Notes: generated by a model not told the origin, from the letters alone. A stretch of DNA of 64,000 nt from Paenibacillus sp. (GCA_023512345.1 JAILZT010000012.1:62001-126000); one strand, 5' to 3'. Positions 46,208 through 55,031 are shown, numbered from the stretch's first letter. Program-made: numbers and translations.

Positions 46208-47344
46208 TTAAGTGTGGCGGCGTTGCGACATTTGCTGCCAGACGGTGCCGGCAGCTCCTTCGCCTGAGGCAATACGCTCAAGTGCCATCTTAGCTTGCAG
46301 CCCAACTTCGAACTCGGGGTCCTCAGCAGCTACGCTAAGGGCTTCTTCAGCTTCTGACGTACCTACTTCATAGAGGAAGCGGGCGGCGCGCCAGCGGACC
46401 AGCTTGCTGGTGTCCGTGAGTGCTGTAATCATTACCGATGTAGCAGCTGGATCGCCAATATCGGACAAGGTATCGCCTGCTGTCCGCCGCACGGCTGGGG
46501 CGCTGTCCGTCATCGCCTCGAAGAGCAGCTCCAGCGCTTCGGGTGAGCGCAGATCGCCAAGGTACACGACCGCAAGCCTGCGAATATGCAGCTTGGGGTC
46601 GTGTAGCGCCGTCCGAAGCTGCGGCAGCAGCTCCGGCGTTGGCGCCAGATCCTCCAGCGCGGCGTAGCGCACGCGCCAGTCGGCGTCCTGCAGGTCTTGC
46701 AGCAGCTCGCTCCGCTCCCGCTTCCGCCGCTGCTCGACGAACTCGCCCTGCGCTCCATGCGCGATGGCTTGCTGCACAAGCGAGTCGAGGCGTTCCTGCG
46801 GATACGCCGCTTCCAGCTCCTGCTCCACCTCGCGCGCGATATCGGCTGGATCGCCATAACGAACGCCGTAATCGGTCAGCTTGCGCTCCTTGATCATTAC
46901 GGCACTGGCGACATCCGTTACGGCCTTTGTGAAGCGGGCAGCCAAGGCGATTCGTTCCTCATGTGCTCCCGTCTTAACACGGATCTGCATAGGAATCGCC
47001 CGGAACATTTGTACAAATACTGCAGCCTCACCGAAATGAGCTCCTGCATGTTCATCAGTTAAGCTCCAATCATCACTTAGACCGGCATCGCCACCGAATC
47101 GGGATTGTACCTCTCTAAGGATAGCGGCCCAGTCCGCATTTCCTTTCCGCTCCAGTGCCGCGAAGTCAGCCGCGTGAAAAATGCTTGTAACTCCAGGGAT
47201 ATTTAGCATTTCCTGAGCCCAAGATGGGGCAGAGCGCTGACTCTCTGATGTATAAGTTCTCCGTATTCCCGGATCAAGGCTTTCATCCAGATGAAGCTTC
47301 ATCGTATTGGGACTTGGAGTGGGTTCAATAAAAGTAATCTTCAT
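46208..47344 (-). CDS. Nfu-N domain / HEAT-repeat protein, CvfC-like
   Basis: 378 residues. The N-terminal ~85 residues are an Nfu/NifU N-terminal-type domain (FIEPTPSPNTMKLHLDESL), a helical linker region follows, and from ~215 on there are at least four HEAT-type repeats (ADWRVRYAALEDLAP, PKLHIRRLAVVYLGDL, SAPAVRRTAGDTLSDIG, TSKLVRWRAARFLYEVG). This architecture matches the conserved virulence factor C / YpgR family of Firmicutes, whose biochemical role is unsettled. No CxxC iron-sulfur scaffold motif is present. Bases ~46500-46860 are markedly GC-rich. It starts at ATG 47344 behind AAGGGGGAA. Confidence 0.8.
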   Translation of the reverse strand: MKITFIEPTPSPNTMKLHLDESLDPGIRRTYTSESQRSAPSWAQEMLNIPGVTSIFHAADFAALERKGNADWAAILREVQSRFGGDAGLSDDWSLTDEHAGAHFGEAAVFVQMFRAIPMQIRVKTGAHEERIALAARFTKAVTDVASAVMIKERKLTDYGVRYGDPADIAREVEQELEAAYPQERLDSLVQQAIAHGAQGEFVEQRRKRERSELLQDLQDADWRVRYAALEDLAPTPELLPQLRTALHDPKLHIRRLAVVYLGDLRSPEALELLFEAMTDSAPAVRRTAGDTLSDIGDPAATSVMITALTDTSKLVRWRAARFLYEVGTSEAEEALSVAAEDPEFEVGLQAKMALERIASGEGAAGTVWQQMSQRRHT

Positions 47345-47522
47345 ACGCGCATAATTCCCCCTTTTGGTGCCACTGTCTTACCCGCATTTTACATCATATT
47401 CGTGGCTGAACACAAAAAAGGAAGCATCTATTATCGCTTAAGCTTGTAAGAGAATGGGTAAAACTTGTAAGGAGAAGGCACACTTATTCCATGTAGAGGT
47501 AACCCTATAAGGAGAGAATCCA

Positions 47523-48518
47523 ATGGCAAGAATCCGTTACGATAATATCGATAATGTCAGTACAGATAAAACGCTCAAAGAATTCCGCCAATGGCGTGAG
47601 GAACGCCGGAAGAAGAAAAAAGATTATTCGTATGTCGTACCCAATATTCCGCCACAGTTGTCTTTTTTAGCGGAAAATAGACTGGATACTACCGTTACCT
47701 GGATCGGACACTCCACCTTTTTCCTTCAATATGAAGGCTTAAATATCATTACGGATCCTATATGGGCGCGAAGACTCGGTTTTGAGAAAAGATTGGGTGA
47801 ACCAGGTTTGCCTATTGCGGATGTTCCGCCCGTTGATCTAATCTTGATATCGCATTCCCATTATGATCATATGCACATCGCATCCATGCGGAAATTGTAT
47901 CGTGCGGATACAACCTTAATTGTTCCGGTGGGGCTAAAAAGAAAAATGCAGCGCAAAGGATTCCGCAACTGCATTGAAATGCAGTGGTGGGAGACGATCA
48001 CCTTAGGAAATATCAAACTTTCTTTTGTGCCTACCCAGCATTGGACACGCCGTACACCGTTTGATACAAATACCTCGCACTGGGGCGGGTTTATCATGGA
48101 GCCGGCAAAGCCAGAGCAGCATCCAGAAGGAGCAGCAAGTGGAGAGGTACGACAGTTGCCGCCTAATGTTTATTTTGCCGGGGATAGTGGTTATTTTCCA
48201 GGGTTTAAGGAAATTGGTCAGCGGTTCAAGATACATGTAGCCCTCATGCCCATTGGCGCTTACGATCCCGAGTGGTTCATGACTTCACAGCATGTCAATC
48301 CGGAGGAGGCCGTTCAGGCTTTTCTAGATGTAGGCGCGGAGACGATGATTCCTATGCATTACGGAACCTTCAGGCTTGCAGATGATACTGCTCGGGAAGC
48401 GTTGGACCGGATGGAGGCAGCTAGGGAGAAGCAGGGAATTGCAGCAGAGAGAATCAAGATTCTAGGCTACGGCGAGACCTTGGTAGTCCATCCTGAGAGT
48501 CGAAGACCGGAGCAGTAG
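47523..48518 (+). CDS. MBL-fold metallo-hydrolase, NAPE-PLD-like
   Basis: 331 residues of the metallo-beta-lactamase fold. The metal site is in HSHYDHMH, with further ligands in THWTRR-type, YFAGDSGYF and PMHYGTF blocks, the pattern of N-acyl-phosphatidylethanolamine phospholipase D-like and RomA-like proteins. The N-terminal 30 residues are highly charged (EFRQWREERRKKKKD). There is no signal peptide. The ribosome site is AAGGAGAGAATCC. The substrate in bacteria is unknown, probably a phosphodiester. Confidence 0.85.
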   Translation: MARIRYDNIDNVSTDKTLKEFRQWREERRKKKKDYSYVVPNIPPQLSFLAENRLDTTVTWIGHSTFFLQYEGLNIITDPIWARRLGFEKRLGEPGLPIADVPPVDLILISHSHYDHMHIASMRKLYRADTTLIVPVGLKRKMQRKGFRNCIEMQWWETITLGNIKLSFVPTQHWTRRTPFDTNTSHWGGFIMEPAKPEQHPEGAASGEVRQLPPNVYFAGDSGYFPGFKEIGQRFKIHVALMPIGAYDPEWFMTSQHVNPEEAVQAFLDVGAETMIPMHYGTFRLADDTAREALDRMEAAREKQGIAAERIKILGYGETLVVHPESRRPEQ

Positions 48519-48529
48519 GATAATGGAAT

Positions 48530-48582
48530 GAAAAAGAGCTTGCAAATGCCTTACATAGCAGGCATTTATACAGCTTTTTGTG
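48530..48582 (+). terminator. Intrinsic terminator, overlapping the ABC-F promoter
   Basis: AAAGAGCT and AAATGCCT pair with AGGCATTT and AGCTTTTT. An extended -10 (TGATATAAT at 48581-48589) for the next gene follows immediately. Confidence 0.8.
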
Positions 48583-48626
48583 ATATAATTGTTCGGAACC
48601 CTAAGTGAAAAGGATGGTAATGCTTA

Positions 48627-50252
48627 ATGATTAGTACAAGCGGCGTAACACTCCGCTACGGAAAACGCGCACTTTTTGAGGATGTAAATATAAAATTTAC
48701 CCCTGGTAACTGTTATGGTCTGATCGGTGCTAATGGTGCCGGCAAATCAACCTTTCTGAAAATTCTGTCCGGTGAGCTTGAGAGCAACTCCGGTGATGTT
48801 CACATTACACCCGGCGAACGCCTGGCTGTATTGAAGCAGAATCATTATGAGTATGATGAGTACCCTGTACTGGAGACAGTTATTATGGGTCACGCACGTC
48901 TCTATGAAATTATGAAAGAAAAGGATACGCTGTATGCCAAGACCGATTTCACAGAGGCTGATGGTCTCCGTGCCGGTGAGCTGGAAGGTGAATTCGCAGA
49001 GCTGAACGGCTGGGACGCAGAGCCTGATGCTGGAGCTATGTTGATCGGACTAGGAATTCCGCGTGAAATGCACGATAAAAAGATGGCAGAGCTTAGCGGT
49101 AACGAAAAGGTACGGGTATTGCTTGCTCAAGCCCTATTCGGTCGTCCGAATAACCTGCTCCTGGATGAGCCTACCAACCATTTGGATTTGGAATCCATCG
49201 GCTGGCTGGAGAACTTCCTCATGGACTACGAAGGTACTGTAATTGTCGTATCCCATGACCGTCACTTTTTGAACAAGGTTTGTACCCATATCGCGGATAT
49301 TGACTTCGGTAAAATTCAGATGTACGTAGGCAACTACGATTTCTGGTATGAGTCCAGTCAGTTGGCGCAAGCTTTACAGCGGGATTCGAACAAGAAGAAG
49401 GAAGACAAGATGAAGGAGCTTCAGGCGTTTATTCAACGCTTCTCGGCGAATGCTTCCAAATCCAAACAAGCCACTTCACGTAAGAAACAGCTGGAAAAAA
49501 TTACACTGGATGATATTCGTCCTTCGAACCGTAAGTATCCTTTCCTTAACTTTAAGCCTGAGCGGGAAGCCGGTAAGCAATTGCTTACCATTAGCGGACT
49601 AAGCAAAATGGTTGAAGGTGAAAAAGTTCTGGATGAAGTTAGTTTCGTTGTCAATAAAGGCGACAAAATTGCCTTTGTAGGCCCGAACTCTTTACCTAAA
49701 TCATTATTGTTTGATGTTCTTATGGGTGAGAAGGAAGCGGACGGCGGAGAATTTGCTTGGGGCATAACAACAACTCAAGCGTACTTCCCGAAAGACAATT
49801 CCAGTTATTTCGATGGTGTGGACATGAATCTTGTAGAATGGCTGCGTCAATATTCCAAGGATCAGGATGAAACTTTCCTGCGTGGTTTCTTGGGTCGTAT
49901 GTTATTTGCCGGAGAAGAAGCACTCAAGAAAGCAAGCGTATTGTCCGGTGGCGAGAAGGTTCGTTGTATGCTGGCCAAAATGATGCTGAACGGTGCAAAC
50001 GTACTGATCTTCGATGAACCAACGAATCACTTGGATCTGGAATCCATTACAGCGCTGAATAACGGGCTGATTGATTTCGATGGTACAATTCTATTTACTT
50101 CCCATGACCATCAGTTTATCCAAACGATTGCGAACCGGATTATCGAAATTACACCTACAGGTGTGATCGACCGGTCCATGGCTTATGATGAGTATCTGGA
50201 AAGTCCTGAAGTGAAGGAACTGCGTGAGCGTATGTATCCTGTAGAAGTATAA
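48627..50252 (+). CDS. ABC-F ATPase, YkpA/YbiT-like
   Basis: 541 residues with two ABC domains and no membrane segments. Domain 1: Walker A GANGAGKST (34-42), signature LSGNEKVR, Walker B NNLLLDEPTNHLDLES. Domain 2: signature LSGGEKVR and Walker B LIFDEPTNHLDLES, but the P-loop reads GPNSLPKS (352-359) with Pro in place of the Gly before Lys. A charged linker (KKKEDKMKELQAF) joins the domains. ABC-F proteins act on ribosomes or as translation factors; some give antibiotic resistance, but YkpA-type members are generally housekeeping. The altered second P-loop may be a subgroup trait. Confidence 0.88.
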   Translation: MISTSGVTLRYGKRALFEDVNIKFTPGNCYGLIGANGAGKSTFLKILSGELESNSGDVHITPGERLAVLKQNHYEYDEYPVLETVIMGHARLYEIMKEKDTLYAKTDFTEADGLRAGELEGEFAELNGWDAEPDAGAMLIGLGIPREMHDKKMAELSGNEKVRVLLAQALFGRPNNLLLDEPTNHLDLESIGWLENFLMDYEGTVIVVSHDRHFLNKVCTHIADIDFGKIQMYVGNYDFWYESSQLAQALQRDSNKKKEDKMKELQAFIQRFSANASKSKQATSRKKQLEKITLDDIRPSNRKYPFLNFKPEREAGKQLLTISGLSKMVEGEKVLDEVSFVVNKGDKIAFVGPNSLPKSLLFDVLMGEKEADGGEFAWGITTTQAYFPKDNSSYFDGVDMNLVEWLRQYSKDQDETFLRGFLGRMLFAGEEALKKASVLSGGEKVRCMLAKMMLNGANVLIFDEPTNHLDLESITALNNGLIDFDGTILFTSHDHQFIQTIANRIIEITPTGVIDRSMAYDEYLESPEVKELRERMYPVEV

Positions 50253-50275
50253 ATCTTCCATTATAATGGAAGACA

Positions 50276-50324
50276 TTAAATGCAGCAGTCCAATCCTAAG
50301 GGAAAGGCCTGCTGCATTTTTTTA
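50276..50324 (+). terminator. Intrinsic terminator after the ABC-F gene
   Basis: AAATGCAGCAG pairs with CTGCTGCATTT across a 22-base loop, then TTTTATAAT. Confidence 0.85.
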
Positions 50325-50360
50325 TAATCTAATGACGGCGCGGCCGATTCTTCTTGCATA

Positions 50361-50406
50361 GAAAAACGGCTGCGTTCTCCCAGAAGGGATTGCGCAGCCG
50401 TTTATA
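50361..50406 (-). terminator. Terminator of the small basic protein gene
   Basis: AAAACGGCTGCG pairs with CGCAGCCGTTT; on the minus strand the tail is TTTTT. It faces the ABC-F terminator. Confidence 0.75.
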
Positions 50407-50444
50407 CTCTAACCATCTGTGATCCTAAAGCTAATCAGACTTCA

Positions 50445-50627
50445 TTATGATCCGCCTGTACGACGGCGCTGATTGTTTGGCTTTTTGTTGTTTTGGCTTT
50501 TAAGTGGTTTTGCAGAACCGGCCTGAAAAGATGAACCGGGTTTGAAAGCCTGTTGTTTCTTTTGCTCCAGCTTTTGCTTGATGGCATCTGCTAAATTGAT
50601 TTTACCTTTTTCATTATTCTCGCTCAT
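50445..50627 (-). CDS. Small basic hydrophilic protein, unknown function
   Basis: 60 residues, Lys/Gln/Asn-rich and without hydrophobic segments: a short helix (INLADAIKQKLEQKKQQAF) precedes a disordered tail ending in NNQRRRTGGS. The excellent AAGGAGGTAACACAA site and dedicated terminator argue that it is a real gene. The tail suggests nucleic acid or ribosome binding, but no family is recognised. It diverges from the CDF exporter. Confidence 0.7.
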   Translation of the reverse strand: MSENNEKGKINLADAIKQKLEQKKQQAFKPGSSFQAGSAKPLKSQNNKKPNNQRRRTGGS

Positions 50628-50727
50628 TTGTGTTACCTCCTTCGATGCAAGTCCATAACATTATATTAATGGTTTTTAAATGCCGCTACAAGGGCAAGAA
50701 TAATTGTAATAAAGGAGGGGCGATAAA

Positions 50728-51609
50728 TTGGCAGATATATATGATGACATACGAAAGGGAGAAAGGGGTGCTTGGGTAAGTATTGCAGCCTATTTGGTTC
50801 TTTCCAGCCTCAAGCTCATCAGCGGTTATCTGTTTGCATCGAGTGCACTGCTTGCGGATGGCTTTAATAACCTGACCGATATTGTCGCGTCTATCGCTGT
50901 GTTAATTGGTCTGCGAATATCCCGTAAACCGCCTGACTCAGATCATGCTTATGGACATTTTCGGGCGGAGACGATCGCTGCATTAATGGCTTCTTTTATA
51001 ATGGCGATGGTAGGCATTCAAGTCATTGTGGAGGCTGTACGCTCTCTCTTCGAAGGAGCCAAGGCAACTCCGCAGCTGTGGTCGGCTGGTGTTGCAATAG
51101 TTTGTGCAGTGGCTATGTTTGGTGTATATCTATATAACAAAAAACTTGCGAAACAGATTAATAATAGTGCTCTAATGGCTGCAGCCAAAGATAACTTTTC
51201 AGATGCCATGGTTAGTGTAGGCGCTGCAGTTGGGATTGTTGGTGCGCAGTTCGGGCTGCCTTGGATGGATTCTGCAGCTGCTATAGCAGTGGGGATTCTA
51301 ATTTCCAAAACGGCTTGGGATATATTCCGGGACTCTACTTACCGCCTGACAGATGGATTTGATGAGGATCGGTTATTGGATTTACGGAGTACAATTGCCC
51401 GTACACCCGGGGTTGAAGGTATTAAGGATTTGAAGGCACGTGTTCATGGAAATCACGTACTCGTGGATGTGGTAGTTGAGGTAAATGCAGAGCTCACAGT
51501 TATGGAAGGGCATCACATTAGTGATTCCATTGAAGATAGACTGAAAAATTTACATAACACCATGAATGTTCAGGTGCATGTGGAGCCTAACTCCAAAAAG
51601 GAAAACTAA
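50728..51609 (+). CDS. Cation diffusion facilitator, Mn-type (MneS-like)
   Basis: 293 residues, six helices plus a C-terminal cytoplasmic ferredoxin-like domain (IKDLKARVHGNHVLVDVVVEV). Metal site A in helix 2 is N-x3-D (DGFNNLTD) and in helix 5 is D-x3-D (DNFSDAMVS), not the HxxxD of zinc carriers; this fits manganese or iron exporters such as B. subtilis MneS/MneP. It starts at TTG 50728 behind AAAGGAGGGG. Proton-coupled export of Mn(II) is inferred. Confidence 0.88.
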   Translation: MADIYDDIRKGERGAWVSIAAYLVLSSLKLISGYLFASSALLADGFNNLTDIVASIAVLIGLRISRKPPDSDHAYGHFRAETIAALMASFIMAMVGIQVIVEAVRSLFEGAKATPQLWSAGVAIVCAVAMFGVYLYNKKLAKQINNSALMAAAKDNFSDAMVSVGAAVGIVGAQFGLPWMDSAAAIAVGILISKTAWDIFRDSTYRLTDGFDEDRLLDLRSTIARTPGVEGIKDLKARVHGNHVLVDVVVEVNAELTVMEGHHISDSIEDRLKNLHNTMNVQVHVEPNSKKEN

Positions 51610-51703
51610 AAAACTCCTAGTTCAATGTAAAATTAACCATATCCAAGGAGAAATCAAGACTATAGACCTGTACTTTACCAAAAAGTGGATTTCTTATTTG
51701 TGA

Positions 51704-51724
51704 AATTTGGAGCATGTTCCAAAT
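51704..51724. promoter_or_regulatory. Inverted repeat before the NlpC/P60 gene
   Basis: ATTTGGA and TCCAAAT, seven-base arms six bases apart, lie about 90 bases before the start codon and just ahead of TATAAT-like sequence. An operator is possible; no regulator is recognised. Confidence 0.35.
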
Positions 51725-51814
51725 CCCGGCTAAGCCTATAATGAGGGCAAGAATACAACAATCGTAGCGCGCACCTTTGCTGAATTCTCATTAAACACCA
51801 TTCGGGGGAACAGT

Positions 51815-52654
51815 ATGATCAAATCGCATAAGCAGCTTACAGCCTCATTGTTGATCTCTGCCGCACTTTCCGTTTCTTTGGGAACAATTAGTCCTCAGTC
51901 GGTTTCCGCCGCTTCTGTCTCTTCAAATTTGTCCAGTACGGTTTCGGCCGTTCAGACTGCTCATATTGAATCCACTGTTCGTCTCCGTACCGCTCCGTCT
52001 ACAAGCAGCAGCGTGCTGACTTATTTGAATAAGGGCGATATAGTGACGATTTTGGAAAAAACGAATAATTACTTCTACAAGGTACGCACAGCGGATGGAG
52101 AGGTTGGTTACACCAGCTCTTTAGACAAGTACATCCGACTAATTCCAAAGAACGTTGATGTGGGAACTGTAACGCCATTGCCTACTCCAACAGTGCCGGT
52201 AACTCCTTCCACTAGTAGGGTAGTAGAGGATGTTATCAGTGCAGGGATCAAATATCTCGGTACGCCATACGAATACGGTTCCAGCCGAAATACCACGGAC
52301 ACTTTTGATTGCTCGGACTTTATCCGGCAAATGTTTTTGGACGGCAACCAATTGCGGCTGCCAGCGGATTCTCGTTCACAGGGAGAGTGGATTAAGGAGA
52401 ATAGTCGCGCTGTAAATGATATCTCTGGCCTCAAACGTGGAGATCTGATGTTTTTTATGAGCTATAAAGGAAGTTCATCTTCTGTCTATGCAGGAATCGA
52501 CAAGTCTTCGGAAAGAATTACACATGTTGCCCTTTACCTTGGGGAAGGACAGATTCTGCATACGTATTCTGTTACTTCCGGCGGTGTGAAGGTGGACAAG
52601 TTAAGCGCTTCTTGGTCGAACCGCTTTTTATACGGAGGTTCTGTAATCCAATAA
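51815..52654 (+). CDS. Secreted NlpC/P60 peptidoglycan hydrolase with SH3b domain
   Basis: 279 residues. Signal peptide 1-33 ends at SVSAAS. A bacterial SH3 domain follows (about 45-105: VRLRTAPSTSSSVLTYLNKGD), then a Pro/Thr linker, then an NlpC/P60 endopeptidase domain (~140-278). The catalytic triad is visible: Cys in FDCSDFIRQMF, His in THVALYLGEG, and His in LHTYS. It should cleave the peptide stems of the cell wall during growth or separation. ATG follows GGGGGAACAGT. Confidence 0.9.
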   Translation: MIKSHKQLTASLLISAALSVSLGTISPQSVSAASVSSNLSSTVSAVQTAHIESTVRLRTAPSTSSSVLTYLNKGDIVTILEKTNNYFYKVRTADGEVGYTSSLDKYIRLIPKNVDVGTVTPLPTPTVPVTPSTSRVVEDVISAGIKYLGTPYEYGSSRNTTDTFDCSDFIRQMFLDGNQLRLPADSRSQGEWIKENSRAVNDISGLKRGDLMFFMSYKGSSSSVYAGIDKSSERITHVALYLGEGQILHTYSVTSGGVKVDKLSASWSNRFLYGGSVIQ

Positions 52655-52727
52655 CTAATAGATTTTCAGTAGAATCGGAGGAAGTGCCTGTTTGTGACGG
52701 GTGAACTAAATAACGGGCGAATCCAAG

Positions 52728-52780
52728 AGGGGTTGTCTTTTCTGCATAATATTCTGCGGAGGGATAACCTCTTTCTGTTG
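52728..52780 (+). terminator. Intrinsic terminator after the NlpC/P60 gene
   Basis: AAGAGG and GGTT pair with AACCTCTT across a long loop, then TCTGTTGTTT. Confidence 0.55.
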
Positions 52781-52797
52781 TTTAGTGATAATTGGGA

Positions 52798-52845
52798 AAA
52801 AAGGTTAGCCCATCAGGATAAGCTCCTGCTTGGACTAACCTCTAT
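52798..52845 (-). terminator. Terminator of the small secreted protein gene
   Basis: AGGTTAG and CC pair with GG and CTAACCT; on the minus strand the tail is TTTTTTCC. Confidence 0.65.
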
Positions 52846-52867
52846 AATTTCAATTTAAACGAATGAT

Positions 52868-53230
52868 TTATGGTGTAATTACATAAGCAGAAGCAGGGAC
52901 CTTTATCCAGGCTTTTCCAAGCCAAGTATAAATCTCTCTCCACTCATTGCCCCATTGATCAGTGATGACTTTTCCCGTCGTATCTAACGTTTGTGCTCCC
53001 AGCAGGGCAACTGGAAATCCATCTGTTGAGAAGTAGAAAGGAGTGGTTCTGGTAAGTATGATCATTGGTGTAGCAGGTTTGATATCTGCCTGAGTAATAA
53101 TTGGCGATGACAAAACGTCGCTGTAAGTGCTTCCAGTAACAGTTGTACCTGTTACTTCTGCAGCAGAAGCTGATGCTGCTATAGACGCCATTAGACCTAA
53201 GGCTACTGCAAAACTGGTAATTTTCTTCAT
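52868..53230 (-). CDS. Small secreted protein with SH3-like segment
   Basis: 120 residues. A clear signal peptide (MKKITSFAVALGLMASIAAS) ends near SASAAEV. The mature part has a repeated-strand pattern (TRTTPFYFSTDG, GAQTLDTTGKVITDQWGNEW, IYTWLGKAWIKVP) like bacterial SH3 or GW-type wall-binding domains. No catalytic residues are apparent. ATG 53230 follows AGGAGGATTCTGAA. The gene faces the NlpC/P60 gene and may also act at the cell wall. Confidence 0.7.
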   Translation of the reverse strand: MKKITSFAVALGLMASIAASASAAEVTGTTVTGSTYSDVLSSPIITQADIKPATPMIILTRTTPFYFSTDGFPVALLGAQTLDTTGKVITDQWGNEWREIYTWLGKAWIKVPASAYVITP

Positions 53231-53399
53231 TTCAGAATCCTCCTAGTGTTTTTTCTGCTGCATTTTTGATAATTCTCATGTTTGCTAATAAGGTAGTAAA
53301 CCAATAGTGAGGAGTCTGAACCATAATTTTCTTTTTTTTTTTTGAATCCATGACAACGTGGGGGAAAAGACCTATACTTTCTTCATAGGTATCCAAAAA

Positions 53400-53448
53400 A
53401 TAGCATAAGCCCGTGAACTCCCTTTTACAGGAAATCACGAGCTTATGT
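53400..53448. terminator. Hairpin downstream of the DUF1328-type gene
   Basis: CATAAGC plus CGTGA pairs with TCACG plus GCTTATG. It lies just past the 3' end of the minus-strand gene at 53486, and its minus-strand tail is TATTTTTTGG, so it is probably that gene's terminator. The rest of 53231-53485 holds a 12-T run and no gene. Confidence 0.65.
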
Positions 53449-53485
53449 CATTAACTTTCTTTGATATCTCTCTAATAAAATGAAG

Positions 53486-53653
53486 CTACATGGATCTACC
53501 CCTGCGCCCTGTAAAGAGCGAGATTATAAATAACACGAGGAAGATATAGAATAACACTTTTGCAATACCCGCCGCTGCCGCTACAAGATTGAAGAAGCCG
53601 AAGATTCCGGCAATTAAGGCGATCACCAGTAAAATTACAGACCATTTCAACAT
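53486..53653 (-). CDS. DUF1328/YtjA-like small membrane protein
   Basis: 55 residues, MLKWSVILLVIALIAGIFGF at the N-terminus, then a second hydrophobic helix (VLFYIFLVLFIISLF) and a basic end TGRRGRSM. The wording and size match the DUF1328 family of two-helix membrane proteins, often induced by stress. ATG 53653 has AGGGTGG upstream. It is shorter than typical ORF-calling limits, and a longer frame on the same strand here is a shadow. Confidence 0.8.
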   Translation of the reverse strand: MLKWSVILLVIALIAGIFGFFNLVAAAAGIAKVLFYIFLVLFIISLFTGRRGRSM

Positions 53654-53766
53654 GATGCATCCACCCTTTCTTTGAGTATTGGTTTTGCGATGTATTCATT
53701 GTTTAAACGAGCCTTTTGGGTTTGAAACATAAGCTGTGAAGCGGTTTTAGGAGCCGGTCCAGGTTT

Positions 53767-53792
53767 GTTTCGGCCTTTTATAGAAGGGGTAA
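53767..53792 (+). promoter_or_regulatory. Sigma-B promoter candidate before the DUF948 gene
   Basis: GTTTCG at 53767, a 14-base spacer and GGGTAA at 53787 match the sigma-B consensus (GTTTAA / GGGTAT) at 4 of 6 and 5 of 6 positions. Confidence 0.55.
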
Positions 53793-53848
53793 CTATGCAG
53801 TATTAAGGGCCGAAGAAGCCGCCATAAATGATTGGAAGGGGTATGGAT

Positions 53849-54355
53849 ATGATTATTGAACTAAGTGTTGCTCTAGTTGCTGTTGCTTTTGCTATCCTCG
53901 TTTTCTTTTTAATTAAAACCTTGAAATCAGCGAAAGATTCCCTCGACAAAGTTAGTCAAACTCTGCAGGAGGTTCAGAAGACCATCGATGAACTTACTTA
54001 TGAGGTGAAGACAACAGTCAGACATGCTAATGATATTACTCTGGATGTTCAGGGTAAAATTCAAAAGATAGATCCAATTATGGATTCTGTGAAAAACTTG
54101 GGTGATGTGATGAGTGAATTGACCCTAAGCGTAAAACAAGTATCGGTAACAGCTATTGAGAAGCTTCGCAAATCGCGTGAGTCGAAGGATAAAGCTAAGG
54201 CCGTTTCCATTGACTCAACCCCTATGACTCCTGCGGAAGAAAGAACAGTAAAAACATATGATGCCGTATATACGAAAAGCGGATCGGGAAAAATAGGAAC
54301 CTTCCTGAAAGCCGTAGATGTTGGAGCTGCAGTGTGGCAAAAATTTCGCCGTTAA
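53849..54355 (+). CDS. DUF948 (YtxG-like) general stress protein
   Basis: 168 residues from ATG 53849; ATG 53828 and 53843 are in frame, but AAGGGG is correctly spaced only for 53849. One N-terminal transmembrane helix (LSVALVAVAFAILVFFLI) precedes a long coiled coil with heptads (LDKVSQTLQEVQKTIDELTYEV), then a disordered Ser/Thr/Lys tail. DUF948 proteins such as B. subtilis YtxG are sigma-B-dependent stress proteins, and a sigma-B-like promoter is present upstream. Confidence 0.85.
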   Translation: MIIELSVALVAVAFAILVFFLIKTLKSAKDSLDKVSQTLQEVQKTIDELTYEVKTTVRHANDITLDVQGKIQKIDPIMDSVKNLGDVMSELTLSVKQVSVTAIEKLRKSRESKDKAKAVSIDSTPMTPAEERTVKTYDAVYTKSGSGKIGTFLKAVDVGAAVWQKFRR

Positions 54356-54409
54356 CCTTTAGCTAGTCACTTAGACGGTGAATGCAGCTCAGAAAGGTGG
54401 GACAACAAC

Positions 54410-54943
54410 ATGAATGTTATCATCCTTTTGCTTAGTCTTCTCACTCCTTACTTAGATAAGCCTGTTCAGCAGGAACCTCTTTCTGCGGCTGCTTTGACCC
54501 GCCCGGCTTCGGCGATGCTTGCCTTTCAGCATACACAGACTTTAACACCTTATCTTAGCCATTTTGAATCCATGGCAGATGTTCAGCTCTTTACTACTGA
54601 GGAAGAACTACTGGAACAGAAAGGACTCCCTTTAAGTATCAAGAATGATCCTTGGCAGGGATGCCTGGAATATCAGTATGAAGATATGTCTGCAGGTATT
54701 TGTGAGGGCAAAGTAATCTATGTTCATGTAACTCCTTACCAAGCTCAATTACATGGACTTTCAATTAACGGTATTGAACTTGATCCTAAACAGGGTAACC
54801 TGCAAGATCTATTAGGACCCCCAGACTTCAAAGCGGAAGATGGGGATGTATATATAAGAGGGGATCTTGCTCTTAAAATTTACCGGGATCAAATAACAGG
54901 GGAATGGTTGGGAATTGACTTATTTGATGGAAGCTCCTCCTAA
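54410..54943 (+). CDS. Hypothetical protein, probably membrane-anchored or secreted
   Basis: 177 residues, ribosome site AAAGGTGGG. The N-terminus (MNVIILLLSLLTPYL) is a short hydrophobic segment that could be a signal or an anchor. The rest is acidic, with a strand-rich C-terminal half containing LQDLLGPPDFKAEDGDVYIRGDLALKIYRD, a phrase seen in small surface-protein domains of the DUF4309 type. No function can be given. It follows the DUF948 gene by 54 bases and may be co-transcribed with it. Confidence 0.65.
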   Translation: MNVIILLLSLLTPYLDKPVQQEPLSAAALTRPASAMLAFQHTQTLTPYLSHFESMADVQLFTTEEELLEQKGLPLSIKNDPWQGCLEYQYEDMSAGICEGKVIYVHVTPYQAQLHGLSINGIELDPKQGNLQDLLGPPDFKAEDGDVYIRGDLALKIYRDQITGEWLGIDLFDGSSS

Positions 54944-55031
54944 CCGGTTTCAAGTGAAGATTTTGAGGTTAATGAAAGAACAGTCATGTTTTTTGTGAAA
55001 AGATCAAATACTTCTTAAGGAGAGTGAACTC

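Noticed and set aside
46580..46893. Open frames on the plus strand within the HEAT-repeat gene
   Set aside because: They result from high GC content and have no ribosome site; shadows of the minus-strand gene.
53332..53343. Run of 12 T residues upstream of the small secreted gene, possible phase variation
   Set aside because: It lies about 100 bases from the start codon, and no promoter element spans it; more likely a simple homopolymer.
53496..53699. 67-codon minus-strand frame over the DUF1328-type gene
   Set aside because: It is in another frame; the 55-residue hydrophobic product with a ribosome site is the real gene.
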